A stretch of 64,000 nucleotides of DNA from Pseudomonadota bacterium (GCA_023423695.1 JAFAFA010000105.1:124001-188000); one strand, 5' to 3'. Shown: positions 27,081 to 35,088, numbered from the stretch's first letter. Notes: generated from the letters alone by a model not told the origin. A program made the numbers and translations.

Positions 27081-27479
27081 ATGGGAAGTGCCATTCGGCC
27101 AAACATTCTGGTTGTTGAAGACTCGCCGGCAGTGCGGCTGTCCGTGGCCGGCTATCTCGAAGGCCGCGGTTTCGACGTGACCGAGGCGGAGAATGGCCGT
27201 GCCGCCATCCGCGCACTGGACCGCCGCAGCTTCGACCTGATCGTCACCGACGTGCTGATGCCGGAGGTGGACGGGATCGAACTGATCAAGGCGGCGCGCA
27301 CCGCCCAGCCCGACGTGAAGATCCTCGCCATGTCCGGCGGCGCTCCGAACATGCCGGCGGGCTATCTGCTGAAGATGACGCGCATGTTCAATGCGGATGA
27401 GATCATCTACAAACCCTTCCTCAATGAAGAGTTGGGGGCCGCGGTCGCCCGTCTGCTCGACCGTCCGCTTGCAAATTAA
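27081..27479 (+). CDS. single-domain response regulator
   Basis: A 132-residue receiver domain with no output module: ILVVEDSPAVRLSVAGYLEG (acidic pocket), LIVTDVLMPEVDGIEL (phospho-acceptor Asp), ILAMSGG (switch Ser) and IIYKPF (conserved Lys). A GTG at 27078 is an alternative start. The 20 residues before the final Lys carry an unusual insertion with MTRMFNADEI. It closes the sensor/phosphatase series, 89 bp after the STAS gene. In related systems a lone receiver can control a SpoIIE phosphatase or shuttle phosphate; no histidine kinase is present here. Confidence 0.9.
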   Translation: MGSAIRPNILVVEDSPAVRLSVAGYLEGRGFDVTEAENGRAAIRALDRRSFDLIVTDVLMPEVDGIELIKAARTAQPDVKILAMSGGAPNMPAGYLLKMTRMFNADEIIYKPFLNEELGAAVARLLDRPLAN

Positions 27480-27520
27480 GCAGTTCGAAGCTTCTGCCCA
27501 ATAATGGGGCGCAAAAGAAA

Positions 27521-27551
27521 GCGGCTTCGGTGCATGAAGCGCCGAAGCCGC
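27521..27551 (-). terminator. hairpin downstream of the response regulator
   Basis: GCGGCTTCGG (27,521-27,530) pairs perfectly with CCGAAGCCGC (27,542-27,551) around an 11-nt loop. The A-rich run AAAAGAAA lies on its left, so a U-rich tail exists only for minus-strand transcripts; for the plus-strand operon ending at 27,479 it has no U-tract. It may still act as the operon's 3' stabilising hairpin. Confidence 0.5.
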
Positions 27552-27759
27552 AAGTGATGCGTGGAACCAACCGCATCCTGCCACGCAAGCTCCGTGCCAG
27601 AAATCACCAACTGGACTATTGGCGGGCGGTAAAATTCCGGAACGCCATCTGGTCCCTCCTGTTGTTCGGGAAACGCGGGCGTACAGGCGCCGGTGGCCGA
27701 TGCCAATCGCGCCATGCCGACCGCGGTTCCAAGAATCCAGCAAGAGGGAGCCGACCACG

Positions 27760-29364
27760 ATGGCGCAGAACGAGAATCGGTGGCGCGGTGAGGGCCGCGA
27801 CTGGCGCGACGACGATCGGGAACCGAACCGGCACCGGGATTGGGGCGAGGCCCGGCATGCCGGCGTCTACGATCCGGACGATTACCGGTCCAACGACCGC
27901 GAGAGCATGTATCACCCGCAGGAGCACCGCCACCAGGACGAGCGCGGGCGCAGCTACCGCGACGCCGGCTATGGTGGGCGTGTCGGCAACGAATCCGGCG
28001 GCTTCGGCCGCGATTCCTATATGGACAGTGGCGACAACCGCCGTGACAACGCCCGCGAGATGGAGCGTGTCTATGACCGCAGCTTCGGCGGCGGGCGCGA
28101 CATGAGCCGCGGCGGCTACGGCGCCGGCTATGGCGGACGGTCCGGGTCGAGCGGCTATGGCGGTTATGCCGGCGCCGGCAATGCCGGGACCGAAGGCAAC
28201 TACACCAGCCGCGATGTCGGCAGCAGCGAGTATCGCGACCGCGATTACGGCGCGCGCCCCTATGGCGAAGGCGAACAGGTCGTCCGCGGCCGCGGCTCCC
28301 TCGGCTATGGCGGCCGCGAGTATGGCGAGCGCGAGACCGGCGACCGCACTTATGTGAGCCGTGACTACCGCACCCGCGATTACGGGTCGCAGGGAGATTA
28401 CGGGAGCGGTTATGGCGGCGGATACGAATCCGGCCGCGACCGGGGCGAGTGGGAACGCGGCGGTTCGAGCCGGCGCGACTTCGGCGGCAGTTCATCGGCC
28501 AGCTACGGCGGCACCTATCAGCGCGACGAGGGCCGCGACCGCTCCTGGGGCGAGGATCGTGGCGGGATGTACCGCGGCCAGGGCGGCAACTACGGTGGTG
28601 GCCGGCACGAGCGCTGGGGCGAAGACCGTGGCCGCACGCAGCAGCGCGGCTTCTGGGAGCAGGCCGGCGACGAGATCGCCTCCTGGTTCGGCGACGACGA
28701 TGCCGAACGCCGCCGGCACGAGGATGAACGCCGTGCTTCCCAGCATCGTGGCCGTGGGCCGCGGGGCTACAGCCGCTCCGACGAGCGGGTGCGCGAGGAC
28801 GTCAGCGACCGCCTGACCGATGACGCCTATGTCGACGCGTCCGACATCGAGGTGACAGTCAGCGGCGGCGAGGTGACGCTGACCGGCATGGTCCCCGACC
28901 GCCACACCAAGCGCCGCGCCGAGGATGTCGCCGAGGCCGTGTCCGGCGTGACCCATGTGCAGAACAACCTGCGCGTCCGCAGCCAGACCGGCACCCAGGG
29001 CAGCTCCGGCTGGGGCAGCTCCACCGGGGCCGGCGCGTCCGCTATGGCGAATGTCGGCAGCGGGTCCGGGACCGGCTCGACCTCCGGTGCCTCCACCGGC
29101 ATCACGTCCGGCACCACCTCCTCCGCGATGAGCGGGACGACGGGCGGGCTGCAGGGGGGCGACACCACGGTCGGCACCAATGCCGGCATCGGTGCGGCGA
29201 CGGGCAGCGGCACCGGCTCCGCGTCGCCGTCCTCCACCGGCACCGGGGCCGGGGCCAGCGGCGGTCCTGCCGGCGCGTCCGCCGGGACCGGTTCGATGAC
29301 CGGTTCCACCACCGGCGTCACCGGTTCGGTCGGCACCGGCCGATCCTCCACCACGCGGAGCTGA
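27760..29364 (+). CDS. BON-domain protein with long Gly/Arg/Tyr-rich and Ser/Thr/Gly-rich repeats
   Basis: A 534-residue protein in three parts. Residues 1 to about 300 are disordered and rich in Arg, Gly, Tyr, Asp and Ser, with many RDYG, GGYG and SRDY repeats. Residues about 300-335 hold the conserved patch GFWEQAGDEIASWFGDDDAE followed by Arg/Glu-rich sequence. A BON domain covers about 350-410 (VREDVSDRLTDDAYVDASDI, VTLTGMVPDRHTKRRAED, GVTHVQNNLRV). The remaining 120 residues are a Ser/Thr/Gly/Ala tail. BON domains bind lipid or envelope components and occur in stress proteins. No signal peptide is visible. The ATG follows AGAGGGAG. Family membership is clear; the function is not. Confidence 0.85.
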   Translation: MAQNENRWRGEGRDWRDDDREPNRHRDWGEARHAGVYDPDDYRSNDRESMYHPQEHRHQDERGRSYRDAGYGGRVGNESGGFGRDSYMDSGDNRRDNAREMERVYDRSFGGGRDMSRGGYGAGYGGRSGSSGYGGYAGAGNAGTEGNYTSRDVGSSEYRDRDYGARPYGEGEQVVRGRGSLGYGGREYGERETGDRTYVSRDYRTRDYGSQGDYGSGYGGGYESGRDRGEWERGGSSRRDFGGSSSASYGGTYQRDEGRDRSWGEDRGGMYRGQGGNYGGGRHERWGEDRGRTQQRGFWEQAGDEIASWFGDDDAERRRHEDERRASQHRGRGPRGYSRSDERVREDVSDRLTDDAYVDASDIEVTVSGGEVTLTGMVPDRHTKRRAEDVAEAVSGVTHVQNNLRVRSQTGTQGSSGWGSSTGAGASAMANVGSGSGTGSTSGASTGITSGTTSSAMSGTTGGLQGGDTTVGTNAGIGAATGSGTGSASPSSTGTGAGASGGPAGASAGTGSMTGSTTGVTGSVGTGRSSTTRS

Positions 29365-29412
29365 CCTGCCACGCCCGCAAGGGTGCGTATCCGGCAAAGG
29401 CAAAGCTCCTAT

Positions 29413-29473
29413 AAGGGCGCGGGTTCCGGCTTCCCTGGCAATGACGCTCCGGGACCCCGGGCCCCGCGCCCTT
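29413..29473. other. 61-nt long-stem hairpin downstream of the BON gene
   Basis: AAGGGCGCGGG (29,413-29,423) is perfectly complementary to CCCGCGCCCTT (29,463-29,473). The 39-nt interior has further GC-rich complementarity (CCGG/CCGGG, TCCC/GGGA). It lies 48 bp after the BON gene stop in a 292-bp gap. It could be a rho-independent structure without a U-tract, or a structured RNA. No known riboswitch class was recognised. The rest of the gap, to 29,590, shows nothing else clear. Confidence 0.45.
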
Positions 29474-29595
29474 CGCGTCTGAATGCTGTTTCCACACCGT
29501 CGGAACAACTTCTGATGGCCGTTCACCGTCAGGCTCAATCCCTTGCCCGAGGTGGGTTTTCAGCATGACGTGGATTTCATTTTTCTTGGAGACTG

Positions 29596-29629
29596 GTTCC
29601 TTGACAGTCTAAGGAACTCCACTATCGTC
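29596..29629 (+). promoter_or_regulatory. TetR operator and promoter for the efflux operon
   Basis: GTTCCTT (29,596-29,602) and AAGGAAC (29,611-29,617) form a perfect 7-bp inverted repeat with an 8-bp spacer, the size of a TetR-family operator. It overlaps a perfect -35 hexamer TTGACA (29,601-29,606); a -10 candidate TATCGT lies at 29,623-29,628 with 16-bp spacing. The site is 28 bp before the tetR-family gene, so the regulator probably represses itself and the efflux genes by covering the promoter. Confidence 0.65.
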
Positions 29630-29656
29630 AGTTTTTGAAACCCGTGGGTTCCATTC

Positions 29657-30265
29657 ATGCCTCTCGATGCGGAAGAGATACCTGACTGGCGGGCTCGGCG
29701 GCGCGAGGTGATCCTCAACGCTGCGGCGGAGCTGTTCGCTGGCCGCGATTATGCCTCCGTCCAGGTGGAGGAGGTGGCGAAGCGGGCCGGCGTCGGCAAG
29801 GCCACGCTGTACCGCTACTTCCCCTCCAAGGAAGAGCTTTATCTGGAATCTCTTGAACGGGCGCTCGGCGGGCTTGAGCAGAAGCTGAACGCCGAAATCG
29901 CCCCTCAGCCGGTCCCGGCCTCCGTCCGCCTGACGGCGATGGTCTCCGCGCTGGTCGGTACGCTGAGCGAACAATTGCAGACGCTGAAGCGGCTGGGCGG
30001 CGACCAGTCGGACCTTGCCGACCGCACGCGCCGGATCATCGGCCGCCGGAGCGAGCGCACCGCGACGGCCCTGCAGCAGGTCATGGCCGACGGCATGGCG
30101 TCGGGCGAGTTCCGCAAGATCGATCTGGAAATCGTCCCGCTTCTGGTGATCGGCATGGTGCGCGGTGGAATCATGCAGATGGATGAACGCCCGCGCGAGG
30201 CGCTGGAGCGCTCCGTCATCGACTTCCTGATGTCCGGCCTGACCAATCTGCCTCCTTTCATTTAA
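29657..30265 (+). CDS. TetR-family transcriptional regulator of the RND efflux operon
   Basis: A 202-residue TetR protein. The N-terminal helix-turn-helix (about 15-60) is standard: VILNAAAELFAGRDYASVQV, EEVAKRAGVGKATLYRYFPSKEELY. The C-terminal ligand/dimer domain is helical (LTAMVSALVGTLSEQLQTLK; LVIGMVRGGIMQM). It precedes the membrane-fusion and RND genes by 36 bp on the same strand, so it is probably the local repressor. The inverted repeat at 29,596-29,617 is its likely operator. The inducer is unknown. Confidence 0.92.
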   Translation: MPLDAEEIPDWRARRREVILNAAAELFAGRDYASVQVEEVAKRAGVGKATLYRYFPSKEELYLESLERALGGLEQKLNAEIAPQPVPASVRLTAMVSALVGTLSEQLQTLKRLGGDQSDLADRTRRIIGRRSERTATALQQVMADGMASGEFRKIDLEIVPLLVIGMVRGGIMQMDERPREALERSVIDFLMSGLTNLPPFI

Positions 30266-30301
30266 GCGCAAGCCGGCCACCGGCGTTTGGAGTCCCAACG
30301 G

Positions 30302-31561
30302 ATGAGACGGCTTTTCCTGGCCCTGCTGGTCGCGGCACTGCTCGGCGGCGGCGGGTACTACTGGTATGAGACCCGCCAGGCCGGTGGGCAGGCACAGACC
30401 GCCAAGGCCGACGCCGCGCCGGCGGCAGCTCGTGCGGTTCCGGTGGTGACCCAGAAGGTGGTGGTCCAAGCCGTGCCGGAGCAGATCGTCACCATCGGCA
30501 GCGTCCAGCCCATCGCCGCCATCGCCATCAAGGCTCGCGTCGACAGCGTGGTCGAGACGGTGAACTTCACCGAGGGGCAGGAGGTCAAGGCCGGCGACAC
30601 GCTGTTCACTCTCGACAGCCGGGCGCTGGAGGCCCAACTGCGCCAGGCCCAGGCCAATCTGGAGCGCGACCGCGCCAATCTGGAAAAGGCCAAAGGGGAT
30701 GTGAAGCGCTATGCGGAGCTGGTGCGCACCAGCGCCATTTCCCGCACCACCTACGATGCCGCCGTCGCCACCGCCGATGCGCTGGAAGGCACGGTGAAGG
30801 CCGATCTCGCGGCGATCGAGGCGGCAAAGGTGTCGCTCAGCTTCACCCGAATCATCGCGCCGATGGATGGGCGCACCGGCACGGTGAATGCCAAGGTCGG
30901 CACCATGGTGCGCGCCGCCGACACCAATCCGTTGGTTACCCTGACCCAACTGCGGCCGATCAACGTCGCTTTCAACGTCCCGGAAAGGCACCTGCCGGCG
31001 ATCCGCGGCGCAATCGCGGCGGGAACGCTGCCGGTCACCGCCTCCATCGCCGGCAGCCGCGGCGAGAAAGCCGAAGGCAGGCTGTCCTTCGTCGACAGCC
31101 AGGTCGATCAGCAGACCGGCACCATCCTGGTGAAGGGCGAATTCCCGAACGCTGACACCCGGCTGTGGCCGGGACAGTTCGTCGACACCGTCCTGACCCT
31201 GCGGGTGGAGCCGGACGCCCTGACCGTCCCCGATCTTGCGGTGCAGACCGGCCAGAAGGGCCGCTACGTCTATGTCGTGAAGGCCGATGAGACGGTGGAG
31301 GTCCGCCCGGTCACGGTCGAGCGGAACCATGGTGGGCTCAGCATCATCGCGTCCGGTCTGCAGGCCGGCGACCGTGTGGTGGTCGATGGCCAGTCGCGCC
31401 TGTCTCCCGGTGCCAAGGTGACCGAGCGACCCGGGGCCAAGCCCGCCGGTGCCCCCTCCGGCGAAACCGCCGAGGGCGACCGCAAGCAGGGTTCCGCCGC
31501 ACAGGAAGCCGCTGGCCGCAGCGTCCTGACCCAGGGCAAGGCAGGCGGGGGTGCGACATGA
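30302..31561 (+). CDS. RND efflux periplasmic adaptor (membrane-fusion) protein
   Basis: A 419-residue HlyD/AcrA-type adaptor. An N-terminal membrane anchor/signal covers residues about 3-18 (LFLALLVAALLGGGGYYWY). Then come the lipoyl halves (SVVETVNFTEGQEVKAGDTL; FTRIIAPMDGRTG), the coiled-coil hairpin (LEAQLRQAQANLERDRANLE), and the beta-barrel and proximal domains (LWPGQFVDTVLTL; TVERNHGGLSIIASGL). The tail is Ala/Gly-rich. GGAG lies before the ATG at 30302; an upstream in-frame TTG at 30287 is less likely. The stop overlaps the RND gene start by ATGA, giving a coupled pump pair. Confidence 0.92.
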   Translation: MRRLFLALLVAALLGGGGYYWYETRQAGGQAQTAKADAAPAAARAVPVVTQKVVVQAVPEQIVTIGSVQPIAAIAIKARVDSVVETVNFTEGQEVKAGDTLFTLDSRALEAQLRQAQANLERDRANLEKAKGDVKRYAELVRTSAISRTTYDAAVATADALEGTVKADLAAIEAAKVSLSFTRIIAPMDGRTGTVNAKVGTMVRAADTNPLVTLTQLRPINVAFNVPERHLPAIRGAIAAGTLPVTASIAGSRGEKAEGRLSFVDSQVDQQTGTILVKGEFPNADTRLWPGQFVDTVLTLRVEPDALTVPDLAVQTGQKGRYVYVVKADETVEVRPVTVERNHGGLSIIASGLQAGDRVVVDGQSRLSPGAKVTERPGAKPAGAPSGETAEGDRKQGSAAQEAAGRSVLTQGKAGGGAT

Positions 31562-34500
31562 ACCTCTCCGAACTCTGCATCCGCCGTCCGGTGATGACCA
31601 TTCTCCTGACGGCGGCCCTGGTGCTGGGCGGTCTGGCAGCCTATCGCCAGCTGCCCACCGCGGCGCTGCCGCGGGTGGATTTTCCGGTGGTCAGCGTCAC
31701 CGCCACTTTGCCCGGCGCCTCGCCGGAGACGATGGCGGCCTCCGTCGCCAGTCCGCTGGAGCGGGAATTCTCCACCATCGCCGGCATCGACACGCTGACC
31801 TCCAACAGCACGCTCGGCAACACCAACATCACCATCCAGTTCGTGCTGGAGCGCGACATCGACGCGGCGGCGGCCGACGTGCAGGCTGCCATCGCCCGCA
31901 CCCAGCGCCGGCTGCCGGCGGAGATGACCACGCCGCCCAGCTACCGCAAGGTGAACCCGGCCGACCAGCCGATCCTGTTCCTGTCGCTGAACTCACCGAC
32001 CCTGCCGCTGGCGAGGCTGAACGACATCGCCGAAACGCTGATCCAGCCGAAGGTCGCGACCCTGCCGGGCGTGGCGCAGGTGCAGATCTACGGCTCGCAG
32101 AAATATGCGGTGCGGGTGCAGGTGAACCCCAACGCGCTGTCGCTGCGCGGCATCGGCATCGACGAATTGCAGAAGGCGCTGGCCGCCGCCAACGCCAACA
32201 CCCCCGTCGGCACCCTGACCGGTCAACAGCAGCAGCTGGTGATCGCGGCCAATCCGCAGCTTCCCGACGCCGCCGCCTTCCGCGAGCTGATCGTCGCCTA
32301 CCGCAACAACGCGCCGGTGCGTCTGGGCGACGTGGCGCAGGTGCTGGACAGTGTCGAGAACGACCGCACCGCCAGCTGGCTGAACGGCACGCGCAGCATC
32401 ATGCTGGCGGTCCAGCGCCAGCCCGACGCCAACACGGTCGACGTGGTTGACCGGGTGCGCGAGCTGGTGCCGGTGTTCCAGGCCCAGCTTCCGGCCTCGG
32501 CCGCCATCAAGATCGTCAACGACCGCTCGGAATCGATCCGTCAGGCGGTGGAGGACGTACAGTTCACCCTTGCCCTGACCATCGTGCTGGTCGTGCTGGT
32601 GATCTTCCTGTTTCTGCGCCGTCTGTCCGCCACGCTGATCCCGGCGCTGGCCGTGCCGATCTCGCTGATCGCGACGGCGGGCGGCATGCACCTGCTGGGT
32701 TTCTCCGTCGACAACATCTCGCTGATGGCGCTGACCTTGGCCGTCGGCCTCGTCGTGGACGACGCCATCGTGATGATGGAGAACATCGTCCGTTACGTCG
32801 AAGAAGGGATGAAGCCGTTCGAGGCCGCCATCAAGGGCTCGCGCGAGATCGGCTTCACCATTCTGTCGATCACCCTGTCGCTGGTCGCGGTGTTCATTCC
32901 GATCCTGCTGATGGGCGGCGTCGTCGGCCGGCTGTTCCATGAATTCGCGCTGGTCGTGACCATGTCCATCGCCGCGTCGGCCTTCGTGTCGCTGACGCTG
33001 ACGCCGATGATGTGCTCGCGCTTTCTCGTCCACCATTCGCATGACGAGAAGGAGGGCTGGTTCGGCCGTATGCTGGAGGGCGGATTCTCGGCCCTGCTCA
33101 ACGGCTATGCCCGCACATTGCGCTGGACGCTGCGCCATCGGCCGCTGATGGGGCTGGTGATGATCGCCACCGTCGTCGCCACGGCGGTTCTCTATCAGGC
33201 GATCCCCAAGGGCTTCTTCCCGACCGAGGACATCGGCCAGATCCAGGTGACGACGGAGGCGCGGGCCGACATCGCGTTCCCGTCGATGGCGGAGCGCCAG
33301 CAGCAGGTCGCCGCCATCATGAAGGCCAACCCGGCGGTCGTGGACGTCATCTCCTCCGTCGGCGTCGGCGGCAGCACCGGCAACCAGGGCCGCATGTTCC
33401 TCACGCTGAAGCCGCGCGAGCAGCGGCCCTCGGCGACCGAGGTGATCCAGCAACTGCGCCGCCAGGTCAACGGCATCCCCGGCATGGCCGTCTACATGCA
33501 GCCGGTGCAGAATCTGCGCATCGGCGGCCGGGCGTCCAAGAGCCTGTACCAGTACACCATCCAGGGCCTCGACCTCGACGAGCTGTACCAGTGGTCGGGC
33601 CGGCTGGAGCAGACCCTGCACGGCATCCCCATCCTGCAGGACGTCACCAGCGACCTTCAGCTGAACAATCCGCAGGCCTATGTCCACATCGACCGCGAAA
33701 AGGCGGCGACGTTGGGCATCGGCGTCGATCAGGTGCGCTCCACCCTCTACAGCGCCTTCGGCCAGCGGCAGGTTTCGACCATCTACACCCCGAGCAACGA
33801 CTATCAGGTGCTGATCGAGCTGGAGCCGAAGTACCAGGGCGACGACAGTTCGCTGTCGCGCATCTATGTCCGCTCGGCCACGTCGGGCAAGCTGGTGCCG
33901 CTCGACGCCTTCGCCCGGGTGGAGCGTACGGCCGGTCCGCTGGCGGTGGCGCACCAGGGCCAGCTGCCGGCGGTGACCCTCTCCTTCAACCTGGCGCCCG
34001 GCGCCTCGCTGGGACAGGCGGTGGACATGATCCGCGCGTCGGAGCGCGACATGGGCCTGCCGCCCACCATCACCACCGGCTTCGCCGGCACCGCCCAGGT
34101 GTTCCAGGATGCCCAGGCCGGGCAGGCGCTGCTTCTGTCGGCGGCGGTGCTGGTGATCTACATCGTGCTGGGCGTTCTATACGAGAGCTTCGTCCACCCG
34201 CTGACCATCCTGTCCGGCCTGCCGTCGGCGGTGATCGGCGCGCTGGGCACGCTGATGCTGTTCGACACCGAACTCAGCATGATCGCCATCATCGGCATCC
34301 TGATGCTGATCGGCATCGTGAAGAAGAACGCGATCATGATGATCGACTTCGCGGTGGAGACGCGCCGCAACGGCATGTCGGCGCATGACGCCATCGAGCA
34401 GGCCTGCATTCTGCGCTTCCGCCCGATCATGATGACCACCATGGCCGCCATCATGGGCACGCTGCCGATCGCCATCGCCCATGGTGCCGCCGCCGAACTG

Positions 34501-34683
34501 CGCCAGCCGCTGGGCCTCGCCGTCGTCGGCGGCCTGTGCGTGTCGCAGGTGCTGACGCTCTACATCACACCGTCGCTCTACCTCTACATGGAGGATTTCG
34601 GGCGCTTCGTCGGCAACCTGTTCCACCGCGGCGGCAAGGCCGATCTGCCTCACGGCCCGATGCCGGCCGGCGGCGACGACTGA
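31558..34683 (+). CDS. RND-family multidrug efflux inner-membrane transporter (MdtB/C-like)
   Basis: A 1,041-residue HAE-1-type RND pump. Family landmarks: an N-terminal helix with LCIRRPVMTILLTAALVLGG, the first porter domain (DFPVVSVTATLPGASPETMA), the TM4 proton relay LTLAVGLVVDDAIVMMENI with two Asp, motif ESFVHPLTILSGLPSAVIGA, and GILMLIGIVKKNAIMMIDFA in TM10. Sequence character suggests the MdtB/MdtC branch more than AcrB. No outer-membrane channel gene follows, so a TolC-like protein from elsewhere is needed. Translation is coupled to the adaptor by the ATGA overlap. Confidence 0.95.
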   Translation: MNLSELCIRRPVMTILLTAALVLGGLAAYRQLPTAALPRVDFPVVSVTATLPGASPETMAASVASPLEREFSTIAGIDTLTSNSTLGNTNITIQFVLERDIDAAAADVQAAIARTQRRLPAEMTTPPSYRKVNPADQPILFLSLNSPTLPLARLNDIAETLIQPKVATLPGVAQVQIYGSQKYAVRVQVNPNALSLRGIGIDELQKALAAANANTPVGTLTGQQQQLVIAANPQLPDAAAFRELIVAYRNNAPVRLGDVAQVLDSVENDRTASWLNGTRSIMLAVQRQPDANTVDVVDRVRELVPVFQAQLPASAAIKIVNDRSESIRQAVEDVQFTLALTIVLVVLVIFLFLRRLSATLIPALAVPISLIATAGGMHLLGFSVDNISLMALTLAVGLVVDDAIVMMENIVRYVEEGMKPFEAAIKGSREIGFTILSITLSLVAVFIPILLMGGVVGRLFHEFALVVTMSIAASAFVSLTLTPMMCSRFLVHHSHDEKEGWFGRMLEGGFSALLNGYARTLRWTLRHRPLMGLVMIATVVATAVLYQAIPKGFFPTEDIGQIQVTTEARADIAFPSMAERQQQVAAIMKANPAVVDVISSVGVGGSTGNQGRMFLTLKPREQRPSATEVIQQLRRQVNGIPGMAVYMQPVQNLRIGGRASKSLYQYTIQGLDLDELYQWSGRLEQTLHGIPILQDVTSDLQLNNPQAYVHIDREKAATLGIGVDQVRSTLYSAFGQRQVSTIYTPSNDYQVLIELEPKYQGDDSSLSRIYVRSATSGKLVPLDAFARVERTAGPLAVAHQGQLPAVTLSFNLAPGASLGQAVDMIRASERDMGLPPTITTGFAGTAQVFQDAQAGQALLLSAAVLVIYIVLGVLYESFVHPLTILSGLPSAVIGALGTLMLFDTELSMIAIIGILMLIGIVKKNAIMMIDFAVETRRNGMSAHDAIEQACILRFRPIMMTTMAAIMGTLPIAIAHGAAAELRQPLGLAVVGGLCVSQVLTLYITPSLYLYMEDFGRFVGNLFHRGGKADLPHGPMPAGGDD

Positions 34684-34693
34684 GCACATGATC

Positions 34694-34722
34694 GTCCCGC
34701 GTGCAGAAGCATCTTGCGGGAC
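34694..34722 (+). terminator. weak hairpin after the RND gene
   Basis: GTCCCGC (34,694-34,700) pairs with GCGGGAC (34,716-34,722) around a 15-nt loop, 10 bp after the RND stop. No clean T-run follows. It is the only terminator-like structure for the plus-strand efflux operon. Confidence 0.4.
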
Positions 34723-34749
34723 GCGGGAAATAGCTTATCTTTAGGAACA

Positions 34750-34781
34750 GGCGTACCGGGGTGGCTAGACCCCGATACGCC
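34750..34781 (-). terminator. terminator of the 24-residue peptide gene
   Basis: A 13-bp stem with a 6-nt loop: GGCGTACCGGGGT (34,750-34,762) and ACCCCGATACGCC (34,769-34,781), with one mismatch or wobble position. It lies 7 bp beyond the peptide stop on the minus strand and also faces the end of the plus-strand efflux operon, so it can serve both. The downstream minus-strand sequence is AT-rich rather than a pure T-run. Confidence 0.6.
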
Positions 34782-34788
34782 CATCCGA

Positions 34789-34863
34789 TCAGCGGTTCAG
34801 AAGATCAAGGCACGCCTTGATGACCTGCAACAGCAGGATCAGGAGTGTGAGGATTTTCTCCAT
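34789..34863 (-). CDS. 24-residue hydrophobic small protein (type I toxin-like candidate)
   Basis: ATG at 34,863, stop at 34,789. The peptide begins MEKILTLLILLLQVIKA and ends with a charged tail (DLLNR): a single short membrane helix capped by charged ends, the look of type I toxin or small regulatory membrane peptides. A purine-rich GAGGGAGAGAAGAGG ribosome site directly precedes the start. A hairpin sits in its 5' leader (34,889-34,909) and a terminator directly after the stop, so it has the frame of a small independent gene. No antisense RNA promoter could be shown. It could be a chance frame, but three signals coincide. Confidence 0.5.
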   Translation of the reverse strand: MEKILTLLILLLQVIKACLDLLNR

Positions 34864-34888
34864 CCTCTTCTCTCCCTCGGTTTGCGGC

Positions 34889-34909
34889 GGTGGCGGCCCA
34901 TCCGCCACC
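34889..34909 (-). promoter_or_regulatory. leader hairpin of the small peptide gene
   Basis: GGTGGCGG (34,889-34,896) and CCGCCACC (34,902-34,909) form a perfect 8-bp stem with a 5-nt loop, about 25 bp upstream of the peptide start on the minus strand. A -10-like TATAGT lies at 34,926-34,931 on the minus strand without a good -35. The hairpin could hold back ribosome access, as in leaders of type I toxins. Confidence 0.4.
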
Positions 34910-35040
34910 CCGTCCGCACCTGCCCACTATAGCTCCATGGTTGCAGATGTGTGCGCCATGATGTGCTTTCGGCATATGAAATCCTGTGGACAATCGTTTT
35001 TTGGCACAAGGACGTGCCGTGCTCCGCCACCTGGGCATGA

Positions 35041-35067
35041 AAAAGGCAGCTTCGTCAGCGGCCTTTT
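35041..35067 (-). terminator. rho-independent terminator of trpE
   Basis: On the minus strand AAAAGGCCGC and GCTGCCTTTTT form a stem with one mismatch and an 8-nt-range loop, ending in a T-run, 22 bp after the trpE stop. It separates trpE from the small peptide gene downstream. Confidence 0.75.
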
Positions 35068-35088
35068 CGATTTGCATGTGAGAGACGC

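Noticed and set aside
27476..28495. Arg/His-rich minus-strand frame of 339 codons
   Set aside because: Antisense shadow of the repetitive BON gene; composition reflects its codon repeats.
34789..34863. Idea that the 24-residue peptide is a trp leader peptide
   Set aside because: It lies downstream of trpE and after its terminator, and has no Trp codons.
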